A DNA stretch of 64,000 bases, from assembly GCF_023101765.2 (NCBI RefSeq), contig NC_064237.1, forward strand, positions 992,001 to 1,056,000, in the 5' to 3' direction. Made by a program: the position numbers and the translations under genes. Of this stretch, positions 9,969 through 23,686 are shown piece by piece. Every line of letters starts with the position of its first letter. Positions within the stretch are counted from its first letter, which is position 1. Under the pieces are notes generated by a model. It did no database searches. It was not told where the DNA came from and worked only from the letters and a program-made list of their open reading frames with translations. The DNA comes from Spodoptera frugiperda. Its lineage: Eukaryota > Arthropoda > Insecta > Lepidoptera > Noctuidae.

Positions 9969-12900
9969 TTAAAACCTAAGCTTGACTTACGGATTTTGGA
10001 TTAAAAACGGATATTTTTTTCAGCCGTAGTTGTAAACTTTTTATGATTCTTTTTTACAACATTAAGTTTGAGGATTTCAAGATTGTAGTTATTAAAGCTA
10101 GTTTATGTGTTTTAATTCTTTTACATGAGTACTCCACCTAAAGTCCATTTGAGCTGAGTAACTACAATTAATTATGTGATTATAACCAAAAACATCCAAA
10201 CTAATTACCAACCCATTCGCTTTGCATTCAACTTCTCAGTCTTTTGCTGCTTCCATTAGTCTGAATTTAGGAAAGCAAAAATTGGAAGACTAAATTTGAT
10301 TGTTGATGAAGATGAAAACCGAAGTAAAGAATCCTTAAAGTCTACACATGTACGTAGTCAACAACATACACATTATAGATACAAGTTAAAGAAAACAGAT
10401 GAAGAACTTTCTTCATAGACTCTAGTCCTGTCCTGCCCTTGTTTGTAAAGCATTTGGAACGCTTTGCAACAAAACCACCAGAATATGATTTAAGAAAGAA
10501 GTCCACTTGGTCACAGTGAGAACAGAACCAATCACTGCACGTGCAGCCACCGACCTTTCCATGTAGTGGTGTTGCCACATGCAGCAATTCAATTAACGTT
10601 ACATAATCGAGATGTAACGCTGAGATTTGACGCCGTGAGCACTTGCTGCGTTTCTTAGTCGAGAATAACTTTGATGCAGAAAAATAAAGCTTAAAGTTAT
10701 ATGTAGTAAGTTTGTCTCTATACTGTATTTAAAGGAGAACTAATCTCCACTTGAAACAGTTTTCAATGAGCACTGCCTGATTATCCGCAGCTTCGGTCAC
10801 GAAGTTCCGAAGTTGTGATCAGCAACAGTTTCTATGTTTGCGGTCGTGTCTTAGTTCCGCAATGAGAGTTAGCGCCGACACTCTTGCAGACTTCTCCACT
10901 TAAATCGATACTCCTTAATTTCCGTTACTCAGACGGTAGAGTTAACTTCGCAAAACTTTTTTTAATACTGTGACAGGAAGTTAAGAAATAGAAGAAAAAG
11001 CCAGTAACCTCCAGACGAGTGGCCGCGGGCTGATAGTTAAAAAATAAAAGTTCCTGGAGACGTGGATGGACGATTTAATTTTATTTCGCTGCGATGTTCT
11101 CGGAATAAAGGACAAACAAAGAAACGAGACGATGTATATTCGTGTGATTATCTAACTGAAGTCAACGAAAAAAATGATTTCTTTGACAAACGATAACGTT
11201 GTTCGGTAGAAAGCATGTCTACGATCAGATTGAATGAAAATAAATTGCTAGTCTCAAAGCGATTTTTCGGGTGTCACTGCAGTTATGTGCCCCAAAAACA
11301 TCTTAATTTTGGACTTTCCATCAATGAAAGGCCGGCCATGCTTGTGCGTCTAAAGAGTCTAGTCCTGTTTCAAAGTAGGGTTAGATACAAAGTAATTTTC
11401 TCTGTAAAAGCATCTACTGAAGTAACCTCAATGCCTCGTGTACACATCGCTAAATACAGCTACGCCGGCAGAGCGCTGCTCGCTCCCCATCGAGTCCTCT
11501 CCCCTCGTACCTACACGGCCGGCTGCGAATGCTATTGAACTGGATCGGAAACCACACGTTCTCAGAGAAACAAAGACATACCGTGAACAAGATAACATTT
11601 TCAATGTATAAATCCAAAGCTGTAATAAGTCTGTAAATCGTTAATCGAGTGTTGCATTCCATTGCTGCAAAAACATTTATGAAGGACAATTTAATTGAAT
11701 CTAATCTCTTTTCTACCTTTTCCTAACAGTCGTACTTGAACGACCTGCCTTTAAAATGTGTAGCTCTGATATCCCGCAATAATCCCTTTTCAAAAGAAAT
11801 CGCTAGAACTTTGCTTTGAACCCTTGGCCATCGAGTTCGTCTTGAGAACTGGCAGGAACGATAAGTTTTTTGTGATTTTCCATTAGTTCAGCACACTTCT
11901 AATATTGCTAATCAGACATGTTCGTGCGTTCGTAGCGTGATAAGGTTTTGCGCGGCGTTATCTAGCGATTCAGCGCTTCAAACGGAGTTCCGGTACAGTA
12001 GCCATTTGTTATCTACGCTTTGTATTTTTTGCAAGTTTGCTAGAAAGGAGAATGACCACTTGAAACACTTTTTGCTCCTGGCTTCACGAGAATTGTACCA
12101 CACTAGGCTTTATTGCACTACTGCAATATTCTGTTGGAATAAAAAAACAGTAGTGTCACGATATTGAAGACACTACATATCACGAGCACTGCCGACGTAT
12201 TATCTGATGAATGGGGATGTGATATTGTGGAGATAGCAATCTGTAACAAAGTTTTTCAGTTAACTATCATACATTTATTAGTAAATTATTGGTAACTGTA
12301 TCTAACTACTTATCGAGTAATTTAAACAATAATCCTAGATAAACATTTAGTTAATGGACTTTAACTTATTAGTGTACATGACTTTCTACTTAAAAGGGGT
12401 TGAAAATGTCTGGAATAACTAGTACCTAGCTTTCTTTTGTGTTGTTTTTGTTCAACTTGGCAGGGGCACTGCCGAGCCTCAGGCAGACGACCAAAGATCG
12501 AAGTCTGCAATAACTTACTGGTAACTTGTAAAAAGTACTTTAAAAAATAATAGGTAGTACGACCCTCTAACTATTGAAAATTTCTTTATGCTAACCATTC
12601 TCATTGAGATTTCAAAGTAAACAAAAAAGACAATAGCTAGATAATACTAGCCATGATACCAGCACTCCAGAAAACATAGAAGACAAAGAATTCAAAGGAC
12701 GACTAAAACAAAACACGTCATAATTCCCGGCATCTTATTAAAGCAGATAACGTGTACGCTTAACTGATTCCCAGGGGTACAGACAAAGTCCGAAATTGCA
12801 GCCGACCGACCCCCACCCCTTGATGTTGTATTAATAAGAGCTCTACAGCAAACACATTCTGCCAGTGACAGTGTGTGCGTGGGAGATAAATACAAATTGA

Positions 12901-13716
12901 CAGTTGACAGCACGGATACATGTTACTAGGAGACAAGAAAACGATACAAAAAGTAACAGTTGCAATTTAGCGCTTACGATAAGAGATTCACAAAAAAAAA
13001 ATTGACAAGTTCCGACTAAGATTTTTTAAGCCGAAACTGGTTTGGTGTCTTTAGGCTTGTGGTTGGATAATCCTTAAAGTTTGAAGCCAGTTGGTGACAA
13101 TATCTAGAGTAGTATACATCTGCCTCCACTCCTATTTATCCCACGGGTGTCGGAAAAACAGAGGCATAAGGTACACATTTGACAGAAAATTAACAGTAGC
13201 GTTCTCTGATAAGTCTACCGAAATTTTTGACGCCTGCCAGCGTGGCAATAATGGCAAATCCTCTTACGTAGAGGAGGCCCATAGTCCAGTCCGACTTTTA
13301 AGAGCTCTAAATGTCGTGTGGCATATTCTATCTGTTAAAAAAATCGTGTTAGTTACCTATTTATATTTCTGTACTAGGCGTAACGGTTACAATTAGAAAC
13401 ATTTCATAAATAACTAACATCGTTTTTTCCTGTTTCAAACTGGTTCTAAAACCGCTTTTACCAAGTGATGTCACCAGCGAATTTAAGGACCTACCTATGT
13501 ATGTAACTTTGGATAGGAAAATAATACACTATGCCTATCTTCTATTTTATTAGGTGTGTTAGGTGGACGGATTAACTTTTGCAAATTCAGACGTTAGAGG
13601 TTTTGTACGGTTCAAAACCTTGCCCAAATTGAGATTCTCTCAATACGTCTTAACTACTTTTGATCAAGTAACTAGGTAACTACTATTCTTCTATTCCTTA
13701 CCTTACCGCAACATCG
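9969..13716. other. Non-coding DNA, nothing firm
   Basis: AT-rich with several chance-length frames. The minus frame at 10342-10587 has a Cys-rich start (GGCTCSDWFCSHC) but no domain I recognise. The 107-codon plus frame at 11215-11538 is also unrecognised. No repeat families or splice-supported exons were identified. Confidence 0.4.
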
Positions 13717-13861
13717 CGACCCGGAGCTGCGGACTTCATAGCGGGTCCTAACTCAAAAAGCAGGAGTAGTTAGGAACGAGGTGAAATTTAGTCAGTAAGA
13801 GTGACACTACCTCTCGCCTCACTCAAAGCGGGAAACTGGATGATTTTCCCCAAAAAAAAAA
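13717..13861 (+). repeat. Dispersed repeat, family C, copy 1
   Basis: This copy contains GACCCGGAGCTGCGGAC, AAAAAGCAGGAGTAG, GTCAGTAAGAGTGACACT and CTCTCGCCTCACTCAAAGCGGG, and ends in an A-run (CCCCAAAAAAAAA). The same ordered modules occur at 33196-33328 (plus) and 50311-50426 (minus). The A-rich 3' end indicates retroposition, so it is a SINE or the 3' tail of a non-LTR element. No polymerase III boxes were identified. Confidence 0.65.
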
Positions 13862-16800
13862 CTGTAACATCAAGATTGATGTAGTTCCATAACAGAAAAT
13901 AAAACCCCACTAAAACTACACATAAAGACTAAAATAATAAAGCACCTACTTGTCATCAGATACATGTAATAGAGAACATCTATTGCAGTATTTATGGCCA
14001 TCTTCAAACGAAAACTTAATTTGAACATTTCTTAACACTTGCACCGATTGTGTTTAATTCACAGCACAACGTAATGATGTAAATGATGAATTGATGAGTC
14101 AATCGTTTCCGGTGCCACGTTTATTATAGAATCGTGTTATCGACACGTATCCGGCTAGGATACTTTAATATTAATGTTTCATTCACTTATAGATTCAGAT
14201 CAAATCCGATTTAGCATTGTTTTATCAGTAAATTTTTGATTACAAACTCTCAAGAACAAAGTACAAGTAGAATAGGTACTTGTAACTAGTTAATTACTGA
14301 ATGTATAATACTAATGTTGGCGTTCCTTACTCAGATTGTTATCGAATACTAAAATGCTTAGCACAGCTTGTTTGCCTGAATAATGTCAGGGTACAAACTA
14401 TTATTTGCATTATAAGCGACATAAATATATGCGTCGTCGTACTCATAAATTCTCAGTCAGTTAAAATAAATCAAAAAGATTTCGTCACAATAACTTGTAG
14501 GAAACACGAACATGCATTTTAATATGCTAACCTCATACTATCTTTTACTTTAACATACCAGGCAATCATAATAATGTAGGATATCCTACAGTTTCGCAAA
14601 TGTAGCCAAGGAATCTTTTCGACGAACATGAGTCCTGCATTCCTAAAGCCTTTTTCAAAAGTTTCAAACACAATGAACGTATTATTCTAAGCAGCAATGC
14701 AAATTGTGAGGAAAGGAATTCGTCGCTGGCGTAGTGGCGTCTACATTGTCAGGGCAAAAAAATACCACAAACTGCAGTCGGTTAGAGGTTAGCAAATAAA
14801 GGTCGTATTGAGCTTTGTAATGTTTTTTGTGTTCTCTAGTAACTACAAGTCTTAGCTAACATTGCAATATCGAACTATTTAAATCATGGTTTAAGAAATA
14901 GTTAAACACTTATGATAAAGGTGGAACCTCCTACAATACTTATATTCACGAAATTCTTTGGCCCACGAATAATCATTCTCATCATTCCATTCTCTAAGTA
15001 CTGCGCATAGCTGGAAGGTCTACGTACTCTCGGCTTTACCATCAAAAGCCTATTCACCAGACCGCAGTTCTATTGTTTGAAATTCCTATAAGCAAGCTTA
15101 CGGCGTATGACAGATCTGTACAATGAGAACGAAGTCTACTGCATTACAATAGCGTATTTGGACAGGATTCCTGATTACGCATGCAAAATGTAAATGGGCA
15201 GGTTTATAGAAAATCTTGTCACGGAACTCCATCAATGATTTCTTCGATGTGTCAACAACCCATGACGTGAGCGCGGAACTCCATGTTAGCGGGAATACCA
15301 GCTTGTTACTAGGAAGAACATACCAGACACAAAAGAACATATCCATAGAAAAGTATAGGTACTTCTGATCCCTAAATTAAATTTTATATTGTTGTATCAG
15401 CTGAGTTCTAAACTTCAGAAAATCCACAATATACAGAACTTTTCAGATATTTCTATTGTCATATCCTTTGTCCCGACCGATATGAAAGTATTGTAACACA
15501 TGGCCATAACAGGGGTGACCCGAACTTTATTCATCGAGCGAACATTTCCGATGTTGGTGCTAAACAACTATTGTCTGTCATCGACAGCAAAATTCGATAT
15601 GAGGCACCGAAACTGTTAAATTACATTTTGAGGGACCAACAGAAGCTTATTACCCAATCAAAGATTGAAATGCTTTAGTGAGAGAATTGCTCCACAACTA
15701 GCAAGTAATTCCAGCCCAATGCGGCAATTTCTTGAAGTTCCACTTATATGCTGTTCCTTACATGCAGTCACGTAGGTAAGTTGCAGTTCCAGTAACTGAT
15801 TTGATGGAGGTAATCTATTTCATTGACAGTAGATGGAACAGAAACGCAGCTATGATGAAAAACTGTACCTGTAAGAACATTGGAGACGATCCCATTCAGT
15901 CATTAGCAGAATAAGGAAGGCGTAACGAAAGGTCGATCGTTTTTTAGAAGTCCTTGATTCCCCATACACATTTTTAACTATACTAGATCCTAGTTTTCTG
16001 CTGAAGCAAGTGATATTTGCAATCAAGTTACCCACAATCACTCCAAAAACTGCTTGGTTTATGTTGTTTATGAAGAGGAAAGTGACGTATCGGCTATTAA
16101 TCGTAGTTGCGCTAAAATTTGGAAGTGCCAACGTCTGGCCGTAGTCTGCGCCATCGGTGACAGACTAAGTAATTCGATTGATTGATCGAATCAGCTTTAT
16201 GGACCGACTCGACGATCAACTAAATTATTTGTCTGCATAAATGCCATAAGCGAAATGAAACTTGATTTCGTGACGGTGTCAACTGCTAGTGAATCCTGCA
16301 TACTGATTGTTATTTATGGATAGGTAAATAGAAACTGCGTCGTTCATCTAAGTGGTAACGAGAGCTCTTGCAGAATATGAAATCCTAGTACTTGTACTTG
16401 TATAGGGGAATGCAACATTAAGTTTTTCGATGTCGATATTCTCGATAACTTGTATTTTAACTGGTGTTTGTTTGGTCATAGATTCCTAATTAGGAAAAAT
16501 AAACAGCATATAGATGCTTCTACTGAAGTCAATATTGAATTATTAAGAAATATCCTTTCTTAGTTTGAGCACACTAATATTTACCAACATCAAAACCACG
16601 TCCACCGTCTCCATTCTCCATTGTCTCTGAATAAACTTTGGGAAGATGTGACCAGAATTTGCAAGTTCAAAGTATTTGTTTCAGTTATTTGGAATAGTTG
16701 CTTTGCTTATACTGTCTATTTAGCTCTACTATCTTAGTGGTCAAACTCAATAAGTTATAGTTATGGAAGAAAACAGCAGGAGAGATGATTACATACTGCT

Positions 16801-19800
16801 GTGGATACTTCCCTTAATATTCTCCTTTGTTTATCTATTATCTATATTCTACGAGAGAACATAAATAAACTGTATCGAAATATTTATGTTCTTTGTTGTA
16901 GTTACTTGTGGTTCCGAATGAGTTATTCTATAATACACAAAAAACGTTGCGTGAGGCGAACAATCATCTCTGGCGGTGGTCTAGCGAACTACGTGTACAC
17001 ACTACCGCTGTGTACGAGCCTCGATATAATAATACTAGTTAATTGACTATTATAATTACTTACTATAATAGTTCTACTTATATTAATAACTCGCCTATTA
17101 AAATTTCTACTTCAATCGCTGTTGCCAGTACCTCGTTCATTGAATCACGTAGCGTAAAAACTCATGTGTTTCTTACCAGTAACACCGTAACTGAACAATT
17201 ACGGGCGATCCATCTCTTCGTACGAAATATTCTCATTTATTAGCCAGCGGAGCCGAATGCAGCAGAACTTGATCGCTCGAGGCACGCACCGGCCTCCAAC
17301 CAAGTGAAATGCACAAAATCCATTCTGTTTTATCTCGTTAAGTACCCTATGTGAACAAAAACTAGCCGTGTGCTCTGGTGTTAGAGTCCAAATTTTATAA
17401 CACTACGAATTTTATTCTGGCGGTGACGTGGTCGGGGAAAAAAGTGAGCAAACGATTTTAGACCCATCTGCTGTACGTTAGAGTTGAGAGTTGTCTAGAG
17501 ATGCCTATATTAAGGGTCGTTTGAACGTTGACATGGGAGATGCGAGCTTGAACGTTTGTAATAAGGTCGATGTTTAGTTGGAGATAGATTTATACGATTT
17601 TTTATGGTGGTCGGACGGCAATCAGCTGTTTCGGCACGCGCTCTCAGCCCCCTGGGAGCAGGATGATGTCAGCCTCGCTCCCCGAACATGCGAGAGCTAG
17701 ATATTTCTATTAAATTTTCCCTAAAATTTCGGCTTAACTTAATACAGTGGAATGTGTCACAGAAATTCGTTGGCTGAAGGCAAAATACAGCGAGTGTTTG
17801 TGAGTAAATTTACTATAGGGAAACATGAATCCAACACACGCAACGTAGCTATGATACTTATTCATATGAGATTTTGGAGATTACACGATTTATTAGGCAA
17901 ACTTCTTAATATAAAACATAATTAAAGGGACCTGAATTTCATACTATGCTTTTAATTTCCAAGTAAATCACTAATTATGACAATTTAACGATACGTGCAC
18001 ATCCTATATAGCCAATACCTTAAGTTTGAGAAGCATTATAGGTCACAAAGGCGACGCCAAATTAAAGGTCAGTCTATGCCAGCCTCCAATCTTCTCGAGA
18101 CGGTCTCAACCGAATGATCCAATTTGTCCAATCTTAGACCTTACGTAGCACCTTACGGGGCCAATTAGAATGCCAGTAACCAAATCCTGTGTGTGACCCC
18201 CCAGAGGTACCAGGCAAGCAGATAAGCTAGCTAGTGTAAATAATAACGTTGATAATACAACTTTCCGAGCGTTCGCGGTAGAGCCCCACAGCCCCATGCT
18301 TCCTCAGTCATTCTGAGAAACGAGTCTCGTTTGTAGATAAGTGATTTCTATTTGCGTTACTTGTATTATTAAATAATTTGTCATGCTGATCTCTTCTCTG
18401 ATATTCTAGTGTTGATTTCTCTACAAAGTTGCTAAGATTTGTTGATAGGTCCATGATGAGGAATGTAGAAACTGTCTTAACTACTGACACGAGATTATTG
18501 ATGCAGGAACAAAAGTTTGTGCTTAAAATCAGTTGGTTATTGTATCAACTTACAGCCAATCGTGGACTTACATTTACAGTGAAAATCTAAAGGATTAATT
18601 TTATCAATCGAAGGACCCACCTACAAGAAAATCGAAAAACAGCATCGTTACTAATAAATCATAGATAAGAAGGCTCGTCTCAGTTGAAACGTTATCAGTG
18701 TAAGTAATTACCCCAGTTTGTGAGCTTACACTTTTATTTGGAAAGCAATTAGGAAAATTATCTTTATCAAGGCATTATGCTAACTCTAAGGAGTTAACAA
18801 TAATACCTCCTTAAATAGTTAAAAAAGGACAAAAGAACACATGACCGTTACAAAATTACATCGAGATAAGATTACATCAATTATTTATTAGCAATAAAAC
18901 ATTATCTCGCAATTTCTTCTACAAATCGTAAATAAACAACACTATAAATTCGCTCATTCGTTACGGAATACGAAAAAGAAAATTAAATGACTCGATATCT
19001 GAGTTTATTGCTAAATTGAATGAATATTTTAATGTAAAAAAAACATCTTAACATATTATATGTGTAGCTGTAGCTAAAAGTATCGTGAGAAACAACAGCA
19101 ATATTTGGAATTCGTTCAATAAATTATGTTAAATCGATGTCCAGTGGTAAATAATATTTTGAGGATCAGCGGTTTGTACCGTATTCGTTGCTTCGGTCCA
19201 AGTTCGTGTGTGCGTGAGCCCACAACCACGGGCCTGTGATTGCGCAGTTGTCTCCTGTCAAGTCTTTGTTAACTCCCAAACGATGTTATCGTCCACGGTT
19301 TTTCCAACAAGCCATGCAGATGACACAGCCCATACGCGTCCACCCTTTGTGACCAGTAAATCATCATTGTTGTGATAAATTAAGCAGTTAATCACTGCTC
19401 TATGCCTTCCTTGCTGGCTGCCGCGACATTTATGAAGTAAATAGTTATGTGCATGTGATTTAGATGACGTCGACACTACACACTATGCATAACTTAAGTC
19501 TGTTTCGTCTGTACAAACAATACAAAGACAATACTGGGACTGTTACCACAAACTTTTGGTTAGTGTGGAACATTGTTGGTTTAACACCGAGTGGCATAAC
19601 TTAAATAACTCCTCGCTGGTTGGATGGAAAAATATTCCTAATCAGGCAGCACTAATCATGATTCCTTGCTTGTTTGCTTTTACATTTTCGAATTAAGTGT
19701 AATTTGAGAAGCTAACTACGTGAACATATTACGTGGTTATTGGTTTATTGGTTCTTCTTCTAAATTTTGCTAGGAAAAGGGCGAACTGTGAGAAAGGGTT

Positions 19801-21899
19801 CATAATTTCAGCTCAAAAAGTTCTATAAAAATAATGTAAAGATACCATTTTCTGGAAGCCATCATGACATCTCACTAGCAACTTCAGTAAATATAAAATT
19901 GATTTGAAATGGAATGGACTACCGGTATCTCCCCGACATCTTTGAAAACATCAGGTTACTGTCAGTTCGCATCGACCATAAAACTATTGATATTCGTGCA
20001 AAAAATAAAGAAATATACAGCATGACTAACTCGTACTGTCCACATGTTCGTCAAGACCATCTGCTACAATTTACAAAACTCCGTTTTCTCCGTAAATGAC
20101 GCGTTAAACTGCACTCAAATAATAACCCCTCAATTACTTCATCAGTTTTTACTCAAGTCTGACATTTTCGCTAGCGTGATGAGAGGCAACTAAGGCAATC
20201 GGTTTAAAGTAGTCTTTATTGTCTACGACAAACATCAGTTGGCCACGATACGTTTCTTTGGCAATTTCCATTGCTTGCTTGGATCGCAAAAAATCTACCA
20301 AAAAAGCGAGTACAGGGGCATTGGATACGTTTTCATTCCTTTCGTTCATTTTAGTTCGTTGCACCATATTTTTGAGTAAACAAAATGTGCGTAATGTTTT
20401 TAATGATAAGTTTTAATCTTAAACGTTTGCAATACTTACGTCAATAAGGAATATAATTATTATCATCGTGTGTGGCCGTTTCATAATTAATATTTTCCCG
20501 TTCCTTTACGTAAATTTTTCGCCGAAAACTTTTTTTGTCTTTGTAAAGTTTATTTTGATCTTAGTTAATTCAGTACAGACTTACGAAGAATTTAAACATG
20601 ACCTAAGTAAATTACATGTTTCGTCGACCATACAAATACTACTAACTACTACTGAAGTAAGGTTTTTATAGATAGGTAGTTATAAAAAAACCAATGGTCG
20701 TTAGTTCTTTAGAATTTTTTATAAGAAATGAAATTGATTTATGTGGGTAGCTTGAAAAGGAATCTCATAAATACGTTCTTTATCACATTCAATTCAAAAC
20801 GTCGTACAAAATTATATTCTATAGAATTTTGACTAGACCAATCATACAACTCCCACGTAAGAATCACGTCAAAGTAAGTTTAAACCTCATTGATTGGTGT
20901 ACTAGGTACCAGGCAAGCAGCAGGCGCCAGGACGCTGGCTAGTATAATTGGAATCAGTGTGCATTTGTAACTTGTATCGAGCATCCCTAATCCATAGGAA
21001 GTGATCCATCAGCGGCTTATCGCGCAGGAAACATGGCGTATATAACGTCCACTGAGTTTTTTATTAGACGCCTTCGCGACTCCTCGGATAACTCGTGAAA
21101 TATACTCGTTTCCAAGAATATGGAGATCCTGCGCGATGTATAATAAATACAAATGTTTTTACATTCGATTGTTACGATCTCCTGGTACTTGTACGTCATG
21201 TGTTGGATCGTATTGTGAACGGCTTTCGTTTTAATTTACTTTTTTTCTTTTAAGAAACTCAGGACATAAAACAGTTGAATGCCATGGCCTAAGCGAGTTC
21301 ATTGACTTATCGGTCCAGTATTCGGCCTAAGTTCAGTCAATAAACTCTAGCATAATATGCGCTAAGCGGTTGGATGTTATTTCTGGGCATAAAATAAAAC
21401 TGTTAAAAGATATCGATTGTGGACGTTGCATAATTAGGTAGCTGATCAACTTTCATCTAGCACGGCCATTGGCTCCTAATTCTTGTTGCGTTTATAAACA
21501 CAAAACGTGTTATATAATGTATACTTTAGATAAATGGACTAACAAAGAATCTCGAGCGTGATAAATTGTTAATACTCGCGAAGCTGAAGTCGGGACTTTT
21601 TTAGTGTTTCGTGTTCCGCACCAAAATTGTTCTGTATGAAAGAATTTCATTATTTACGTCGTCCGGTCGGAGATGTGAAATCAGAGTGGATTTCTTGCGA
21701 ATTTCTCATTGTTTCCTGTCACCACGTTCAAATAGTTCACGAAAATGTTCCGATGTATTCAAGCCTGCGTTGTTAATGAACACTACTTAAAAAAATAACC
21801 CGGTAATTCTATGCATATAAAAACTCGAATTATGCAAATGAGAGGAAAGAGTTATAACAATATTATACAACTAATTAAAACTGTAGTGAAACAAACGGT
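13862..21899. other. Non-coding DNA, little of note
   Basis: About 8 kb of AT-rich sequence with no frame beyond chance length. It holds a 17-bp exact match shared between 18205-18221 and 20904-20920 (AGGTACCAGGCAAGCAG), probably scraps of one dispersed repeat. The protein-like minus frame 20149-20367 (72 codons) is unrecognised. A moderately GC-rich spot at 17640-17700 shows no exon signals. Confidence 0.4.
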
Positions 21900-22070
21900 A
21901 CGCAATGAAGAAGTAGGCGAGCGGTACTAGGGCGGCAGAGTGACGGGGAACAAAACAAAATGACTTAATAACAACATGTTGTAAAGTTGGGCAATCCGTC
22001 GCGTCGGCCCGTAATAACACGGTGCGGTCCGACCGATGCGGGCGACGGGGCCGGCACAGCCACCAATTTT
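21900..22070. promoter_or_regulatory. CpG-rich patch, possible regulatory region
   Basis: The patch contains CpG-dense runs (GCAATCCGTCGCGTCGGCCC, GATGCGGGCGACGGGGCCGG) flanked by AT-rich DNA. It has no coding frame, splice signals or recognised factor sites. The composition is compatible with a promoter or enhancer, but that is inference. Confidence 0.2.
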
Positions 22071-23331
22071 TACTTTAAAACTCAATCTAGAATGTAAACT
22101 TATAGCGATTTTTTACTTCCTCCTGTTTTTGGGCTCAGGGAAATCTAACTAAAATAGAACTTTATACATTATATAAATTCAAAAATCTCAATATAAGTTT
22201 ACGATACTATTGTTACGAATGAAAATTACTTGAGTTACCAACTTATCAACGAGCAACAATTCAAAAAACTTTCGACGAAAACCGCTGTAAGTACCTACGC
22301 TACATCTATCGGTAGTTGGGTACCTATTACATCGATTGTTAACTTACATTTAAACTGTTCCAAATGTACTGAATCTCCGCTGGAATGTGCCCAAATTAAC
22401 CTCTTAACATTAACGACTGTTCTTGATTTACCATTCCAGTTAAATTGTAATGGTTAAATTGTTCCTCTATTACTGCTACGTACTATCTTTATTAATAATC
22501 GCAATGTTTTATAGTAGAGGTTCAAACGTTATTACTGTACTGGCAGAAAGTAATTAATATACTGTTAACTTATTGGTTCGAAACTATTACGAAACTGGTT
22601 TGACTAGGTTTGAAAATGTACACTTGGTTGTTTGAAGTGCTGGTGTAAGTACTAAGACTTCATATTTTGATGACAGTAACCTATAATATTTGTCCATCCT
22701 ATTCTTCCCCGCTCTGCGCCCCGCTTCTCCCTTCCCTTTACGCCACGTAACCACCAGTAAATAACTTCAGAGCCCCGACTGAGCACTAAAACGCTGAGCT
22801 GTAAAAACGTCCATTCGCTTTACGTCCACCATTGGCAGCTGCAGCGGTATTTCGCATACTTTAATACCTAATATACATATTAGTGGTATCGTAAATACAT
22901 AACAGGAGAGCGAAATGTCCGCACGGATTTTGGCTCCGTGCAGCTTTACCGCATCTATTCGGTAATGTGCTTTCATGGCACAAACTATGCAACTGCGGCA
23001 GAACCGAGGTAGCCTAGCAATGTAGGGCAAAATTTACACCTCTCCTCTGGAGCTAGCTTAACTCCTGTCTTACCTTTTCAAAGTCATGGGTTCCTGGTAC
23101 CTCGGCCTCCCGCGGCACATTCGATCTGTCATATAGATGACGCTATAGTTATAAAAGTACGCGTCATGTGCGTTTTATATCTCGTAAGTGCGGTACACAT
23201 CTGGCCGGCTCGTTACTGCGTCTTACGAAGATACTCTCCCGTGAGTTATGACTTATATTACTAGCTTTGTGACTTTTATTAAGTGCTGGAGTCACCGTGA
23301 AGCCGAAACTACGCGATAAAATATAAAACAA
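22071..23331. other. Non-coding DNA, nothing recognised
   Basis: AT-rich sequence up to the LTR-element insertion. Only chance-length frames are present. Confidence 0.45.
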
Positions 23332-23335
23332 TATA
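23332..23335. repeat. Target-site duplication TATA, right end of the element in its own sense
   Basis: TATA lies directly outside the LTR here and is repeated directly outside the other LTR at 25988-25991. A 4-bp duplication at an alternating pyrimidine-purine site is typical of gypsy-group integrases. Confidence 0.75.
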
Positions 23336-23519
23336 TGTGGGATAGGATTTTTAAATAAAATAATAATAACTCTTCTTCTATTTAATTTTCCGTCTTAACG
23401 TCTTCGTGCCAATAATCATGTGACGTCTTTCTTCCATTCACTTCCTTTCATCGTCTATATCCCTCTCTTTCACACATAACACTCTCTCTTACACTTCCTC
23501 TTGCGTTCCGTTTCCCACA
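23336..23519 (-). repeat. 3' LTR of the gag-protease element
   Basis: 184 bp, beginning TGTGGGATAGG and ending TTTCCCACA on the plus strand, so the termini are a 6-bp inverted repeat TGTGGG/CCCACA. By eye it is identical over its whole length to the copy at 25804-25987. In element sense this is the downstream (3') LTR. Confidence 0.93.
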
Positions 23520-23536
23520 TTCGGCCATCCGACACT

Positions 23537-23556
23537 CATGTCTGTCCTCAGACATG
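23537..23556. other. Hairpin next to the 3' LTR
   Basis: CATGTCTG and CAGACATG form a perfect 8-bp stem around a TCCT loop. It lies 17 bp inside the 3' LTR, where a polypurine tract would normally sit. It could be an RNA structure for packaging or plus-strand priming, but that is speculation. Confidence 0.4.
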
Positions 23557-23686
23557 CTAAGCGGACATCCATTCCTCATAATATCATTCTTACATCATCA
23601 TCATCATTCTTCATCAACAGCCATACTCATTCATCAAACAACATGAACAAAATAAACTCATTATACATATTAAACATATCTTAATT

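Noticed and set aside
11215..11538. 107-codon plus frame
   Set aside because: No domain and no neighbouring exon signals; within chance length.
20149..20367. 72-codon minus frame with protein-like sequence (KQAMEIAKETYRGQLMFVVD)
   Set aside because: No domain recognised, frame broken downstream, length within chance. It could be an old fragment but cannot be supported.
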